A stretch of 8,206 nucleotides of DNA, from NCBI GenBank assembly GCA_937901435.1, contig CALGTJ010000299.1, positions 1 through 8,206 on the forward strand, read 5' to 3'. A program made the translations under genes and the position numbers. The first letter of the stretch is position 1. Each line of letters begins with the position of its first letter. Below the pieces are notes generated by a model that saw only the letters and a list, made by a program, of their open reading frames with translations, did not search any database and was not told where the DNA came from. Shown one piece after another: positions 6,497-8,206 of the stretch. This stretch comes from an uncultured Rhodobacter sp. Its GTDB lineage: Bacteria; Pseudomonadota; Alphaproteobacteria; Rhodobacterales; Rhodobacteraceae.

Positions 6497-7177
6497 ATGT
6501 CCAAAGAACCCAACACAAAATCCGAGCATGCGACAACGGGTGCCGAACACGTGGCAGCGATCTTGCGCGACCGTATCGTAAAGGGCGAATTGGCGCCCTT
6601 GGATCGCATTGTGGAACGGCGTCTGTCTGCGGAGCTCAACGTATCGCGCACCCCTATCCGCGAAGCACTCAAGCTGCTTGAGGCCGACGGCCTGATCGAG
6701 ATCAATCTGCACCGAGGCGCAATCGTCTCTGAATACAAGCCCGAAGAAGCTTTCTTGCTGTTTGATGTCATCGCCAGTCTGGAGGCCCTCGCGGCCCGTC
6801 GGGTCACCGAGACCATGACGGCTGACGTCCTGCACCAACTCGAAGATTTGCACGGGATAATGTTGGACCACCATAGGGCCGGGCGCACAAATGACTATTT
6901 CGATCTCAACACCGTCATTCACGACTTCATTATTCAGAACTGTGCAAATCCTGTTCTGATCGCGACCCACCAAAGGCTCATGATCCGGGCACGACGTGGT
7001 CGGTTCTTGGCGATCATGAAACCAGAACGGCTTGAACAGGCGGTTGCCGAGCATGAAGACCTGATGCAGGCGTTTCGGGATGGCAATGCGCAAAGAGCTT
7101 CCGACGTTTGGGAAACGCATCTGCGCCATACCGGAGAAACGATTGCTGAGGTTTTGGCGTCGGAAGAAGATTCCTGA
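6497..7177 (+). CDS. GntR-family transcriptional regulator, FadR/FCD type
   Basis: This 226-residue DNA-binding regulator probably controls the operon and perhaps the downstream binding-protein gene. The N-terminal winged helix-turn-helix runs from about residue 16 to 78, with the family hallmark LNVSRTPIREALKLLEADGL at 47-66 (recognition helix). The C-terminal all-helical FCD ligand domain covers about 84-215. Its metal site is visible as Asn138, His142, His186 and His208; Asn in place of the more usual Asp is a known variant. Regulators of this kind usually respond to a small carboxylate or to a pathway intermediate. I choose the ATG at 6497 because it gives a normal N-terminus (MSKEPNTKS), though no clear Shine-Dalgarno precedes it. 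A TTG at 6440 and an ATG at 6464 are in frame, but they would add a Trp/Cys-rich extension atypical for the family. It lies 63 bases after the second amidohydrolase and is likely co-transcribed. Confidence 0.9.
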   Translation: MSKEPNTKSEHATTGAEHVAAILRDRIVKGELAPLDRIVERRLSAELNVSRTPIREALKLLEADGLIEINLHRGAIVSEYKPEEAFLLFDVIASLEALAARRVTETMTADVLHQLEDLHGIMLDHHRAGRTNDYFDLNTVIHDFIIQNCANPVLIATHQRLMIRARRGRFLAIMKPERLEQAVAEHEDLMQAFRDGNAQRASDVWETHLRHTGETIAEVLASEEDS

Positions 7178-7273
7178 GAGTCCTGTCACCAGCATCTGTT
7201 CGGAATTCAGCTTAAATTTCCATCAACTTCACAAAAAGAAGCACCGGCGACCGTCTGACCTGAGACATCAAAG

Positions 7274-7289
7274 AAATGGCATGCCATTT
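7274..7289. promoter_or_regulatory. Perfect 16-base palindrome, candidate operator
   Basis: AAATGGCATGCCATTT is identical to its own reverse complement. It lies 96 bases after the GntR stop and 36 bases before the chosen ATG of the next gene. GntR/FCD regulators commonly bind short symmetrical sites of the form TGGnATnCCA, so this is a natural operator for the adjacent regulator and would sit at or near the promoter of the downstream binding-protein gene. The symmetry is direct observation; ownership by this GntR protein is inference. An ATG at 7281 within the palindrome is in frame with the downstream gene. Confidence 0.5.
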
Positions 7290-7302
7290 TCATCCCCAGA
7301 AA

Positions 7303-7332
7303 AAAATGCCACAGGGGGGCTGAAAATGCCAC
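7303..7332 (+). repeat. Direct repeat of 10 bases around the start of the second binding-protein gene
   Basis: AAAATGCCAC occurs at 7303-7312 and again at 7323-7332, 20 bases apart start to start. Each copy contains ATGCCA, which is also the right half of the palindrome at 7274-7289. The second copy includes the ATG (7326) of the solute-binding protein. The first would start a five-codon open frame (ATG 7306, stop TGA 7321-7323) that ends two bases before the main ATG. The repeats may be extra regulator half-sites or a small leader peptide, or they may be coincidence. Confidence 0.35.
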
Positions 7333-8206
7333 GAATGATACACACAGGAATGACACGTCGATCCATGTTAAAAGGATCGGCATATACGGCACTTGGAACA
7401 CTCGCCGCGCCAAGTATTCTACGTGCTCAAACTATGGAACTGGTCATTGGCTGCGCAGGATCGCACACCGCATGGATGGAGCAGATCGTTGTACCCCACA
7501 TGAAAGAGGCCATCGGCGCAGATATCCTGTTTGAGGGGACCAAGTCTTCGGTCAACCTCGAGAAAATGTCCTCGAACAAGGACGCGCCCTATCTGTCGGT
7601 CGTCCAGATGGACGATCCTGTTATGATCCAGGCGGTCGAGGCCGATTTGTTGACGCCAATCACCGCAGGCCCTGTTCCCAACATGACCGATCTGCGCCCG
7701 GATGCAGTACATATGGATGGCATGTGGTGCAACTACGTCCAGCCTTGGGCCGGAGTTGCGTATAACACAGACTTCAAGTCCGGAGGCGTCTCATCTTGGG
7801 AAGAGCTTTGGGCACCAGAGGCAAAGGGACAGTTGATCATCCCGTCCCTGCAAAACACCGAAGGTATGTGGACCTTGTTCATGTCGGCGATGCTCGGCTC
7901 TGGAAAGCCATTCTCAGAAGCGCAATATGAAATCGATGCGGCATTCGAGAAACTAGCGGAACTGAAACCTAATCTGCTGTCCGTCTACACAACGATGAGC
8001 CAAGCCTTCAACCTGCTTGAACAAGGCGAAATCACCATGCTCGCGGGCAATTTCTCGTCCTACACCTTGCCGCGCCAAGCAACGGGAGTCCCTGTGGATC
8101 TAGCCGCGCCGTCCGAGGGCATCTTTGCCATGCCGTCCGGCATCTGCCTTGTCAAAGGCGGACCCAACCCAGGACTGGCCGAAGCCTATGTCAACGAAAT
8201 GCTTGG
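7326..8206 (+). CDS. Tat-exported ABC solute-binding protein, PotD/AfuA-like (family 1), C-terminally cut by window end
   Basis: The frame stays open to the window edge, giving 293 complete codons of what is usually a protein of about 340-370 residues. The N-terminus has a twin-arginine signal, TRRSMLKG at residues 10-17, followed by a moderately hydrophobic stretch and a probable cleavage after LRA (residue 34). The mature part resembles polyamine/iron-type binding proteins (SBP_bac_8 class): GVAYNTDFKSGGVSSWEELW near 140-160 is the hallmark 'assume-the-role' segment of this class, and IFAMPSGICLVKGGPNPGLAEAYVN near 265-290 is the typical late strand and helix. This class differs from the NMT1-type protein at 641, so it probably begins another importer operon whose permeases lie beyond the window. 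The start at 7326 is supported by AGGGGG (7313-7318), 7 bases upstream. An in-frame ATG at 7281 would give a 15-residue longer N-terminus. The ligand is unknown; polyamine or another small cation or acid is possible. Confidence 0.85.
   Translation, partial: MPRMIHTGMTRRSMLKGSAYTALGTLAAPSILRAQTMELVIGCAGSHTAWMEQIVVPHMKEAIGADILFEGTKSSVNLEKMSSNKDAPYLSVVQMDDPVMIQAVEADLLTPITAGPVPNMTDLRPDAVHMDGMWCNYVQPWAGVAYNTDFKSGGVSSWEELWAPEAKGQLIIPSLQNTEGMWTLFMSAMLGSGKPFSEAQYEIDAAFEKLAELKPNLLSVYTTMSQAFNLLEQGEITMLAGNFSSYTLPRQATGVPVDLAAPSEGIFAMPSGICLVKGGPNPGLAEAYVNEML

Noticed and set aside
6430..6681. Forward 83-codon frame beginning at the ATGA overlap
   Set aside because: Its product has no domain resemblance and it runs out of frame through the DNA-binding region of the GntR gene, which is clearly the real coding frame.
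1..8206. CRISPR arrays, tRNA or rRNA genes
   Set aside because: No regularly spaced repeats, cloverleaf-like segments or rRNA-like stretches were seen on either strand.

Overview
The window reads as a compact, forward-strand catabolic and uptake locus from an alphaproteobacterium, probably of the Rhodobacterales/Roseobacter type. That guess rests on the codon use (GC-rich third positions, but many A/T-containing codons), two Tat-exported solute-binding proteins, and the style of the ABC and amidohydrolase proteins. No rRNA or other taxonomic marker is present, so the assignment is an inference.

Layout. Bases 1-117 are the C-terminal end of an ABC permease from an upstream operon. A gap of 523 bases (118-640) follows with no convincing gene. 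It holds a strong GC hairpin (202-219), and a weaker fold covers the ribosome binding site of the next gene. From 641 to 7177 runs a tightly packed set of six genes: a Tat-exported NMT1/THI5/SsuA-type solute-binding protein, an SsuC/TauC-type permease, an SsuB/TauB-type ATPase, two different amidohydrolases of the TRZ/ATZ (chlorohydrolase/deaminase) group, and a GntR-family regulator of the FadR/FCD type. The permease starts 10 bases after the binding protein gene ends and the ATPase 1 base after the permease gene ends. Both amidohydrolases start at ATGA overlaps with the preceding gene. After a 148-base gap with a perfect 16-base palindrome and a 10-base direct repeat, a second Tat-exported solute-binding protein of the PotD/AfuA-like (family 1) class starts at 7326 and runs off the end.

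How the genes fit together. The first five genes look like a complete import-and-hydrolyse unit: a high-affinity ABC importer brings in a small molecule, and two cytoplasmic metal-dependent amidohydrolases, probably deaminases or amide/ring hydrolases of a nitrogen-containing heterocycle such as a purine, pyrimidine or triazine, act on it. The GntR/FCD protein is the likely ligand-responsive regulator. The palindrome at 7274-7289 between it and the next binding protein is the best operator candidate. The substrate cannot be read from the sequence. The pairing of two divergent amidohydrolases with one private transporter is the most interesting part, and it may be an undescribed heterocycle degradation pathway.
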